From Chryseobacterium aquifrigidense (GTDB lineage Bacteria > Bacteroidota > Bacteroidia > Flavobacteriales > Weeksellaceae), in contig NZ_VFPD01000001.1 in NCBI RefSeq assembly GCF_006716485.1, forward strand, positions 525,806 to 589,805: a DNA stretch of 64,000 nt, given 5' to 3'. Numbering within the stretch: position 1 is the first letter of the stretch; each line of letters opens with the position of its first letter. Both the position numbers and the translations under genes were made by a program. Below the pieces are notes generated by a model. That model worked only from the letters and a program-made list of their open reading frames with translations. It had not been told where the DNA came from and did not search any database. Below, piece after piece: positions 33,979-40,579 of this stretch.

Positions 33979-34449
33979 TTAATTATCTTCATCATCTTCA
34001 TCCAAAAAGTCCAGTTCATCATCTCTTTGAACATAATCAGGTGATATACCAGGAGGATTAAAGAGTCCCCATTCATCAACAATATAATGCTTTGGATTAA
34101 ACCCGGCGACCCAATCAATAAATAAAAGACGAAAGTCTTCTATAAGGTTTCTGATAATTTTATAATATTTTGCATCAGAAAATCCTAATAATTCCAAGTG
34201 ATTACCACTTACCATAATTTCCCGGGCTGCTTTTCGGATTATAGCTGCATTTTCCATTTTAATATCATACAGCTTCACAGCTTCAGCACCCGAAATTTTA
34301 GCCTGAATTATCATGATATCTCCTAATAAATTAGATTTCAGATGTTGGAGATAATCATTATCTTCAGGAAAGAGGTCTGTAATGATCTGCAATGTTTTGT
34401 AGATCTCTTCAGCCTTTTTATAAATAGGTAAATCCCGGTGTTCTTTCAT
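33979..34449 (-). CDS. Hypothetical helical protein, four-helix-bundle-like
   Basis: The 156-residue cytosolic protein is predicted helical: DLPIYKKAEEIYKTLQIITDLF opens like S23/four-helix-bundle proteins (split at the 20-residue limit), followed by KSNLLGDIMIIQAKISGAEAVK, and two more helices to about residue 120. The C-terminus is very acidic (DDELDFLDEDDEDN). The start lies 2 bases after the upstream SGNH hydrolase stop, so the two are co-transcribed. I do not recognise a specific family beyond the general bundle shape, and the functional link to the hydrolase is unknown. Confidence 0.65.
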   Translation of the reverse strand: MKEHRDLPIYKKAEEIYKTLQIITDLFPEDNDYLQHLKSNLLGDIMIIQAKISGAEAVKLYDIKMENAAIIRKAAREIMVSGNHLELLGFSDAKYYKIIRNLIEDFRLLFIDWVAGFNPKHYIVDEWGLFNPPGISPDYVQRDDELDFLDEDDEDN

Positions 34450-34451
34450 TT

Positions 34452-35108
34452 TTATTTCAGATAAGGAGTGATTATCCTTGCCCAGATTTTATATCCTTCC
34501 GGTTTAAAATGAAGCATATCTTCCACAAAAATATCCTTTCTTACATTTCCATTAGCATCTTCCATGGCCTTAGTTACATCAATAAATTCTGCATTAGGTT
34601 CTTTTTTCATGAATGCCGCAATCTTTTTGTTGGCGATTTTCATCTGCGGCCAGATTACTTCGCGGCTTGGCGAGTATTTGATAGAGATATAATCTACTTC
34701 AATATCAGGAAATCTTTCACGGATTTTTTTGTAAAAAGTTTTGAATCGGTCTACAACCACTTTTGCTTTTAGCTGGTGATTGTCGGCAAAATCATTTTCA
34801 CCACAATAAATAATGATCTGTTTGGGTTGATAAGGAGCTAAAAGGTCATTCGCAAAATCATTAAGATCGGTAAGTCTCGAACCTCCGAACCCTCTGTTGA
34901 TAATTGTTTTACCAGGGAAGTAATCTGCTACATCAGTCCATTTGGTGAATGAGGAACTTCCGATAAATAAAATAGCATCCTTTTGAGGTGGATTTTGCTG
35001 ATCCAGCTTTTTGAACTCCTGGATGTCCTGCCAGAACATCGGTTTTTTTTCCTGAGAAAAGGAAATAGCAAAATACAGCAATAGAAATGCTGATAGAATC
35101 TTCTTCAT
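34452..35108 (-). CDS. Secreted GDSL/SGNH-type esterase
   Basis: The 218-residue protein has a signal peptide (cleavage near ISFSQE, residue 19). It carries the SGNH hydrolase blocks: I ILFIGSSSFTKW with the nucleophile Ser, II NRGFGGSRLTD with Gly, III IIYCGENDFAD with Asn, and V DMLHFKPEGY with the Asp/His pair. Such enzymes deacetylate or de-esterify sugars and lipids in the periplasm; the substrate is not apparent. It is the first gene of a two-gene unit with the 156-residue helical protein. Confidence 0.9.
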   Translation of the reverse strand: MKKILSAFLLLYFAISFSQEKKPMFWQDIQEFKKLDQQNPPQKDAILFIGSSSFTKWTDVADYFPGKTIINRGFGGSRLTDLNDFANDLLAPYQPKQIIIYCGENDFADNHQLKAKVVVDRFKTFYKKIRERFPDIEVDYISIKYSPSREVIWPQMKIANKKIAAFMKKEPNAEFIDVTKAMEDANGNVRKDIFVEDMLHFKPEGYKIWARIITPYLK

Positions 35109-35141
35109 TATATTCAGTTTTAAATTAGATATAAAAGTAAT

Positions 35142-35167
35142 AAAAAACTCCCGATTAGCGGGAGTTT
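35142..35167 (-). terminator. Intrinsic terminator of the lipocalin-like gene
   Basis: AAACTCCCG (35145-35153) faces CGGGAGTTT (35159-35167) with a 5-base loop. The A run at 35142-35147 is a T run on the minus strand. It lies 6 bases beyond the stop at 35173. Confidence 0.8.
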
Positions 35168-35172
35168 ATGAT

Positions 35173-35634
35173 TTATCTTTTGTAGGTAACGTAAGGGATA
35201 TCAGGAATTTTATCTCCATTCATATCAAAGATCCCTGATTGCTGGGCAAGCTTAAGATCTTTGCCTGTCAGCATATCTACTCTGTAGTTTACAGATCCTT
35301 CGTCGCCAAGTTTAATTCCAATAATTTTTGAATCGGCATCGTAGGTATATCTACCTTCAGTTTTCGGAGCTGGAGTACAGTTGGCCCCTTCACCTGTATA
35401 TGCCGTATAGCTCACATAATAATCTGTTCTTAAGAAAAGAGTATTTTTGGTTGCACATCCGGTTAAAGTTTCAGTATAAAGCACTGTTTTATTATCCTTT
35501 CCGGAAATTACTTCCCTTTTAACTTCCTTCCAATCTCCTTTCATGATATCCATATCATAAGCTTCAAGATTGTCATCTTTACAAGAAGTAAGCGCCAAAG
35601 CAGAAAAGGCAAATAAAAGTAGCTGTTTTTTCAT
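35173..35634 (-). CDS. Lipocalin-like lipoprotein
   Basis: I start the gene at ATG 35634 (MKKQLLLFAFSALALTSC); the frame opens two codons earlier at a GTG, but a TAAATTTG box ends only 5 bases before this ATG. The 153-residue product is a lipoprotein (Cys near residue 18). The mature part looks like a small beta-barrel of the lipocalin-like/DUF type frequent in Chryseobacterium: MKGDWKEVKREV, CATKNTLFLRTDYYVSYTAY, EGRYTYDADSKII. Ligand and role are unknown. It is monocistronic, with its own promoter and terminator. Confidence 0.75.
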   Translation of the reverse strand: MKKQLLLFAFSALALTSCKDDNLEAYDMDIMKGDWKEVKREVISGKDNKTVLYTETLTGCATKNTLFLRTDYYVSYTAYTGEGANCTPAPKTEGRYTYDADSKIIGIKLGDEGSVNYRVDMLTGKDLKLAQQSGIFDMNGDKIPDIPYVTYKR

Positions 35635-35639
35635 TTTCA

Positions 35640-35647
35640 CAAATTTA
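35640..35647 (-). promoter_or_regulatory. -7 box of the lipocalin-like gene, near-leaderless
   Basis: CAAATTTA on the plus strand reads TAAATTTG on the minus strand. Five bases separate it from the ATG at 35634, which decides the start codon. Confidence 0.65.
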
Positions 35648-35744
35648 AGAATATGCTAAAATATAAATAAATTTGAAATATCTATAATGAAATAATGATT
35701 TTTTAAACGAATGTTTGTAAATTAAATAATTTCATAGAGCTTGC

Positions 35745-35873
35745 AATACGAGATGCGAGTTTCGGGTTATTTATTTTCAACGTGAAAATGAATATAAACC
35801 CTTTTATCCGAATCCCGAAACAGTGTAACGCAAAACTTTATATCCCGTACCCCGAAACCCGCCTCGGAATCCC
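35745..35873. repeat. Degenerate CCGAA/CCCGAAAC repeat tract
   Basis: ATACGAGATGCGAGTTTCGGG, split here as ATACGAGATGCG and AGTTTCGGG, is followed after a short AT stretch by TCCGAATCCCGAAAC and CCCGTACCCCGAAACC plus CGCCTCGG. The wording resembles 31821-31903. No ORF. Confidence 0.65.
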
Positions 35874-37037
35874 TTAATAACTCATTTCTACAATCTTATA
35901 GGCATCCTGTGGAGTCAGTTTTTTATACTCTCCAAGACCTAACCAGTTTCTGTCTGTAAAGGCTTTTTCAACTTTTTCAGCAGTTCCTTTAAAGTCTTCC
36001 GTATACTCGGAAAGTCTGGTTTTGATATGAAGACTGTGGAAGAATTCCTCCAGTTTTTTAATGGCCAGTTCAGCTTTTTCTTCTACAATTCCGTCTTTGA
36101 TTCCCCAAACTCTCTCAGCGTACTGAGCCAGTTTTCCTTTTTTATCTTCAAAGTTGTAGCGGTAATGTGATGGAGCAATAATTGCCAGTGTTCTTGCATG
36201 GTCAATACCGAAATAAGCTGTCAGCTCGTGTCCCATTGCATGTACTGCCCAGTCTGTAATCACCCCTTTCTGGATCAGCCCGTTTAAAGCCATTGTACAG
36301 CACCACATAAAGTTTCCTGCAGCATCGTAGTTGAAATCATCAGCCAATACTTTAGGAGCGGTTTCCTGCAGGCTGATCAGGATACTTTCTGCAATTCTTT
36401 CCTGAAGATCAGCAGAAGAAGGAGCCGTCATATATTGTTCTAAAACGTGAGTATAGGCATCTGTAATTCCGTTTACGATTTGATTTTTTGGAATAGATCT
36501 GATTACTTCCGGATCCAGTACAGAGAACTGTGGGAAAAGTCCAGGCCCTCCTGAAGATAATTTTTCATTGGTTTCTCTTCTGGAAATAACGTAACCTGAA
36601 TTCATTTCAGAACCTGTTGCAGGCAAAGTTAAAATGCTTCCAAAAGGCATACCCTGTCCTTCAAATGTTCTTACAGACTTTCTCAGGATCTCCCATGGTT
36701 CACCCTCATAATTCGCGGCTGCGGATAGAAATTTCGTTCCGTCAATTACAGATCCGCCTCCTACAGCAAGAAGGTAAGTAATATTCTTTTCTTTGATAAA
36801 GCTTAGGGCATTTATCAAAACTTCATATTCAGGGTTGGCAGGAACTCCGCCGAATTCATATAATTCATGCTCTTTTAAAGCCTCTTTTACCTGGTCGTAA
36901 ACACCATTGTTTTTGATGCTTCCGCCACCGTAAATCATTAAAATTCTTGCATCTTTGGGAATTTCTTTGGAGATTTTAGCGATTTCGCCTTTTCCAAAAA
37001 GTATTTTTGTAGGGTTTTTAAACTCGAAATTAAGCAT
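35874..37037 (-). CDS. Iron-type alcohol dehydrogenase, YqhD/butanol dehydrogenase-like
   Basis: This group III metal-dependent NADPH alcohol dehydrogenase probably reduces short aldehydes. Its 387 residues equal the length of E. coli YqhD. Metal ligands D193, H197, H266 and H280 correspond to YqhD D194, H198, H267 and H281. The cofactor motif GGGSVIDGTK is at residues 93-102. The enzyme is cytosolic. In E. coli YqhD detoxifies lipid-peroxidation aldehydes; the same role here is an inference, made plausible by the HxlR-type regulator encoded just upstream on the same strand. Confidence 0.93.
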   Translation of the reverse strand: MLNFEFKNPTKILFGKGEIAKISKEIPKDARILMIYGGGSIKNNGVYDQVKEALKEHELYEFGGVPANPEYEVLINALSFIKEKNITYLLAVGGGSVIDGTKFLSAAANYEGEPWEILRKSVRTFEGQGMPFGSILTLPATGSEMNSGYVISRRETNEKLSSGGPGLFPQFSVLDPEVIRSIPKNQIVNGITDAYTHVLEQYMTAPSSADLQERIAESILISLQETAPKVLADDFNYDAAGNFMWCCTMALNGLIQKGVITDWAVHAMGHELTAYFGIDHARTLAIIAPSHYRYNFEDKKGKLAQYAERVWGIKDGIVEEKAELAIKKLEEFFHSLHIKTRLSEYTEDFKGTAEKVEKAFTDRNWLGLGEYKKLTPQDAYKIVEMSY

Positions 37038-37162
37038 TGTTCTAAATTTATTTTAAGCCAAATTTACGGAATGAAAAAGGAAAAGTGAGTTAATGAAATT
37101 TTAAAATTGCTATTATTCCATATTATAAAAGCTATCGCCATGAGCCGTTCTTTTAAAGCATC

Positions 37163-37570
37163 TTATCCTTTAGAAGAAAGATAAGCTTTTGCTCTTTTTA
37201 TAAAACCTTCCTTATCTTTTTTAATATCGTCCAATAGTTTTTTACGGTCATCGGGAATTGTGAGATACTGATCACCCCAAAGATTGATTTCAACAATGAC
37301 GGGAATCAGGTCAATCCCTTTTCGGGTCAGGAAATAAAGAATTTTCAGCTTACTGTCCGGATGATCTTTTTTGTCAATTATCCCGCTGTCCAAAAGGTTT
37401 TGAAGCCTCGCAGCCAGAATATTCGTTGCTATTTTTTCATCAGCTTTAAGGAAGTCTCCATAAGTGCATTCCTTTTTCAGCATAAGATCTCTTATGATTA
37501 ACAGAGACCATTTGTCCCCCCACATTTCCAGGGAACAGCTGATCGGGCAGTCGGATCTTTTTTTACTCAT
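37163..37570 (-). CDS. HxlR-family winged-helix transcriptional regulator
   Basis: The 135-residue protein matches the HxlR family: CPISCSLEMWGDKWSLLIIRDLML opens the domain in the usual way (Cys residues at about 8 and 12), followed by the winged helix with TNILAARLQNLLDSGIIDKK and the YFLTRKGIDLIPVI wing and dimer helix. Relatives such as YodB and HypR sense electrophiles or disulfide stress through an N-terminal Cys; whether these cysteines do so is unproven. It is divergent from lpdA and 125 bases upstream of the YqhD-like gene. An inverted repeat in the divergent promoter region is a candidate operator. Confidence 0.93.
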   Translation of the reverse strand: MSKKRSDCPISCSLEMWGDKWSLLIIRDLMLKKECTYGDFLKADEKIATNILAARLQNLLDSGIIDKKDHPDSKLKILYFLTRKGIDLIPVIVEINLWGDQYLTIPDDRKKLLDDIKKDKEGFIKRAKAYLSSKG

Positions 37571-37590
37571 TTTGTTAATTTTAAAATAAT

Positions 37591-37639
37591 ACTTGCAAAT
37601 TGAAAGTGTTTAATTTAATTTTGCTTTTGTTTTGCAAGT
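37591..37639. promoter_or_regulatory. Candidate operator: ACTTGCAAA inverted repeat flanking the lpdA promoter
   Basis: ACTTGCAAA (37591-37599) and its exact complement TTTGCAAGT (37631-37639) are separated by 31 bases and enclose the TAATTTTG box at 37616-37623. The left arm overlaps the TTG (37593-37595) that sits 20 bases before that box, as a -33 element should. The arrangement suits a dimeric regulator such as the divergently encoded HxlR protein. Confidence 0.5.
37616..37623 (+). promoter_or_regulatory. -7 box for lpdA
   Basis: TAATTTTG, with TTG 20 bases upstream at 37593-37595; the ATG is 47 bases downstream. Confidence 0.6.
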
Positions 37640-37670
37640 AAATTTAATCATAAAAAAATAAATAAATCAA

Positions 37671-39071
37671 ATGGATCATTATGACATTGCCGTAATCGGC
37701 TCAGGACCCGGAGGATATGTTGCAGCGATACGAAGCGCACAGCTGGGATATAAAACCGTGATTATTGAGAAATATGATACTTTGGGAGGAACATGTACCA
37801 ATGTAGGCTGTATTCCGACCAAAGCTTTATTGGACAGCACTCATCATTATGCGGAGGCACAGCATCAATTCAAGGAGCATGGGATTAAGCTGGATCAGAT
37901 AGAACTGGATTTTTCTCAGATGTATAAGAGAAAAGCAGAGGTAGTTTCAAAAAATACGGGAGGCCTGGATTTTTTAATGAACAAAAATAAAATTACAAGG
38001 TTAAAAGGAACAGCAAGCTTTGTTAATAATTCTATCATAAAAATTGTCAACGAAACTGAGATGAGAGAAATTACTGCACAGCATTATATCATTGCTACAG
38101 GTTCGAAACCATCCACTATTCCCGGAGTTGAAATTGATAAAAAAAGAATTATTACTTCCACAGAAGCATTGTCTTTAGAGGAAAAACCGGAATCTATGGT
38201 CATCATCGGCGGTGGAGTAATAGGGGTGGAAATGGCCTCCATTTTCAACCGTATAGGAACTAAAGTGACTATCCTTGAATATGCTGATCATCTGATTGCC
38301 ACAATGGATCATGAGCTGGGAAAAAGCCTTCAGAAAATCCTGAAAAAAGAAGGTATTGATATCCGTCTTAATCATGCTGTTTATAGAACTGAGAATGCAG
38401 ACTCTAAGGGCAAAGTTTTTTTTAAGGATAAAAATGGAACAGAAGGAGGGCTGGAAGCAGATTATGTATTGGTAGCGGTGGGAAGAAGTCCTTATGTAAA
38501 AGGCCTCGGACTTGAAAATACAGATATACAGCTGGATGAAAGAGGCTTTATTAAAGTAAATGAAAACAACCAGACTTCAGCATCCAATATCTATGCAATC
38601 GGAGATGTTATCGGTGGCGCAATGTTGGCTCACAAAGCGGAAGAAGAAGGTGTTTTTGTAGCCGAAACAATCAATGGACAAAAGCATCATATTCATTATA
38701 ACCGTATTCCTTCCGTGGTGTATACCTGGCCGGAAGTAGCTTCAGTAGGGTATACGGAAGAATATCTGAAACAAAATAACATCGCATATAATGTAGGGAA
38801 ATTCCCGTTTTCTGCCAGCGCAAGGGCCCGCGCTTCAATGGATATAGAAGGTTTTGCCAAAGTTTTGGTAGATCCGAAGTATGGAGAAGTGCTGGGAGTT
38901 CATATCATTGGTGCCAGAGCCGCAGATTTGATTGCTCAGGGTGTCATTGCTCAGGAATATGAAGTGACCGCAGAAGATATGTTCCGTATTTCCTATGCGC
39001 ATCCAACCTATTCTGAAACGCTTAAAGAAGCTTATCTGATAGCATCCGGGCAGGGAGCTATTAATATATAA
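37671..39071 (+). CDS. lpdA: Dihydrolipoyl dehydrogenase
   Basis: This FAD-dependent E3 enzyme reoxidises dihydrolipoamide of 2-oxoacid dehydrogenase or glycine cleavage complexes with NAD+. The 466-residue protein shows the FAD motif GSGPGG (10-15), redox disulfide C42/C47 in GGTCTNVGC, NAD-binding GGGVIGVEMASIF, FAD-binding NIYAIGDV, and the C-terminal HPTYSE catalytic His-Glu near residue 445. It stands alone, without E1 or E2 genes, and sits divergently from an HxlR regulator, which suggests a stress-responsive paralogue rather than the main complex subunit. That is inference. Confidence 0.94.
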   Translation: MDHYDIAVIGSGPGGYVAAIRSAQLGYKTVIIEKYDTLGGTCTNVGCIPTKALLDSTHHYAEAQHQFKEHGIKLDQIELDFSQMYKRKAEVVSKNTGGLDFLMNKNKITRLKGTASFVNNSIIKIVNETEMREITAQHYIIATGSKPSTIPGVEIDKKRIITSTEALSLEEKPESMVIIGGGVIGVEMASIFNRIGTKVTILEYADHLIATMDHELGKSLQKILKKEGIDIRLNHAVYRTENADSKGKVFFKDKNGTEGGLEADYVLVAVGRSPYVKGLGLENTDIQLDERGFIKVNENNQTSASNIYAIGDVIGGAMLAHKAEEEGVFVAETINGQKHHIHYNRIPSVVYTWPEVASVGYTEEYLKQNNIAYNVGKFPFSASARARASMDIEGFAKVLVDPKYGEVLGVHIIGARAADLIAQGVIAQEYEVTAEDMFRISYAHPTYSETLKEAYLIASGQGAINI

Positions 39072-39075
39072 GAAA

Positions 39076-39213
39076 TTAAACCATTAAGGTTAATGAAGAC
39101 AATAAGAATAATTAAGACCATCTGTGATGGAAAAATGAAGTACATCGCTAAAAAATAGCTTCAGCTATTTCCCTTAACTACTCTTATCATCTTAAAAAAT
39201 CTTAATGGTTTAA
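39076..39213. repeat. Inverted-repeat-bounded intergenic element
   Basis: TTAAACCATTAAG (39076-39088) and its exact complement CTTAATGGTTTAA (39201-39213) bound 138 bases with an inner palindrome AAATAGCT-TC-AGCTATTT (39153-39170). A 21-codon ATG frame at about 39093 lies inside the repeat and is not credible. A degenerate relative with similar CATTAAG / CTTAATAGTTTAAG ends lies near 58843-58964. The sequence 39214-39309 then carries TATCGCAGATAAAATC and TTTTGCGTCTTAGCG phrases. Confidence 0.7.
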
Positions 39214-39309
39214 AATATGAGATTATCAATTTTATCGCAGATAAAATCCTTGTGCCTTAAAACATGAAGTATATAAAACTGTTTTGCGTCTTAGCGTTTT
39301 CAAAAAAAA

Positions 39310-39915
39310 TTATAAAGCAGTACAGTTTTCATCCTTTGCATAGATTCCATTACTTTTTGCCTCCAGCTTTCCGGTTTTTCTGTTGATTTTAACCAAAAAA
39401 GATTCTTTCACAACCGGACAACCCTTAGACTGCATCAGATACATGGAAATATGGCGGTCTTCAATTTTATATGCTCCTGTAAAACGGTTACTCGTATCCA
39501 CCGAATAACCATACGTTTTGGCCAATAAAATAGCCTCCGGAAGATTGTCAACCGTTCCGATAAAATCTCTCAGTTGCTGTTCATTGGAAAAATAAACAGA
39601 TCTTTCATTTTTACACGCCAGAATGTATGAAAAACAGTTATTCCCTATACATTTCTGGAAAAAACCTCTTTCGGGAGCAGGTTCATTGATCGTCATAAAA
39701 TCGGGAGCCTGGCTTTCATAAATGACAGCTTTTTCATAATCTATATCATTACTGAGAACGCGCCAGTAAGCATATTCTTTATCAGGAACAATGAAAGGGT
39801 AGAGATAATCTGCGGTATCCAGAATATCAGGAATTTTTTTATAATCGTCGGGAACCTTGATCTGGCTATAAAGCAGATTAGAGAGAATCAGGGAAAATGC
39901 GATGATTACTTTCAT
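39310..39915 (-). CDS. Hypothetical secreted protein
   Basis: The 201-residue protein has a signal peptide (FSLILSNLLYSQ, cleavage near residue 18). The mature part starts IKVPDDYKKIPDILDTADYLYPF and contains four cysteines (KCIGNNC, ILAC, KGCP) that could form disulfides. Mixed alpha/beta character; no recognised motif. It follows the 134-residue lipoprotein gene by 37 bases on the same strand, so the two probably form a unit. Function unknown. Confidence 0.65.
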   Translation of the reverse strand: MKVIIAFSLILSNLLYSQIKVPDDYKKIPDILDTADYLYPFIVPDKEYAYWRVLSNDIDYEKAVIYESQAPDFMTINEPAPERGFFQKCIGNNCFSYILACKNERSVYFSNEQQLRDFIGTVDNLPEAILLAKTYGYSVDTSNRFTGAYKIEDRHISMYLMQSKGCPVVKESFLVKINRKTGKLEAKSNGIYAKDENCTAL

Positions 39916-39952
39916 AAAGAATGGGTTTCCGGTGCAAATTTAAAAAAGAGAA

Positions 39953-40357
39953 TTATTCCAATACAATTTTATAATATCCTTTTTCAGCAGTTACATCAAT
40001 ATCTATACCTGTAAACGTTAATTTATTGATCTGATAGCCATCACAACCTCCATTAAATTCTGATGATTGAATGGAAAAGTCCAGGTCTTTAATGTTAGAA
40101 AAGAATTCATACTTTTTTGTCCCATTATAAGCTCCTACATTTTCTAAAAGAACTCTATTATCCGATGTTTTGGACAATTGTACACTGACATTATTTTCAT
40201 CCTGAACGGAATAAGTAGTCAATGTCCCGTTGGTAATAAGATTTTCATTGTTGGAATTGACGAACTCAAAAATGACGGGTAATGGAGCATTATAACAATC
40301 TTTTTCACAAGAGATGAGCAGAAGTGTTATGAGTAAAAAAGTACATATTTTTTTCAT
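39953..40357 (-). CDS. Hypothetical lipoprotein
   Basis: The 134-residue protein has a lipoprotein signal (FLLITLLLISC, Cys near residue 17). The mature part is predicted beta-rich (VIFEFVNSNNENLI, VSVQLSKTSDNRVLLE, KLTFTGIDIDVTA), with two further Cys residues (C21 area and GGCDGYQ). No family recognised. It lies immediately upstream of the 201-residue secreted protein and is divergent from ppc. Confidence 0.65.
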   Translation of the reverse strand: MKKICTFLLITLLLISCEKDCYNAPLPVIFEFVNSNNENLITNGTLTTYSVQDENNVSVQLSKTSDNRVLLENVGAYNGTKKYEFFSNIKDLDFSIQSSEFNGGCDGYQINKLTFTGIDIDVTAEKGYYKIVLE

Positions 40358-40566
40358 GGATTATGGATAGCGTTAACAGTAAAGTTAATCAAATTATATT
40401 AATCCTGAATGACTAAAACGGATTTCTATAATTTTAAAACCTGTAAAAATATCCCATAGTTAATCGTTTGTTTACTGTGGAAAAAGTATTTATAATATTT
40501 TTTAAAAAAAATATTTTTTGTCCTTTATTTTTGCCATTTGTCAATCCAACTAATTTGAAAATCGCT

Positions 40567-40574
40567 TACATTTG
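40567..40574 (+). promoter_or_regulatory. -7 box for ppc, near-leaderless
   Basis: TACATTTG ends 5 bases before the ATG at 40580. A second match, TATTTTTG, lies at 40526-40533 and could serve as an alternative start point with a longer leader. Confidence 0.6.
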
Positions 40575-40579
40575 TTAAT

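Noticed and set aside
39093..39158. 21-codon ORF after lpdA
   Set aside because: It lies wholly inside the inverted-repeat element 39076-39213 and runs into its central palindrome.
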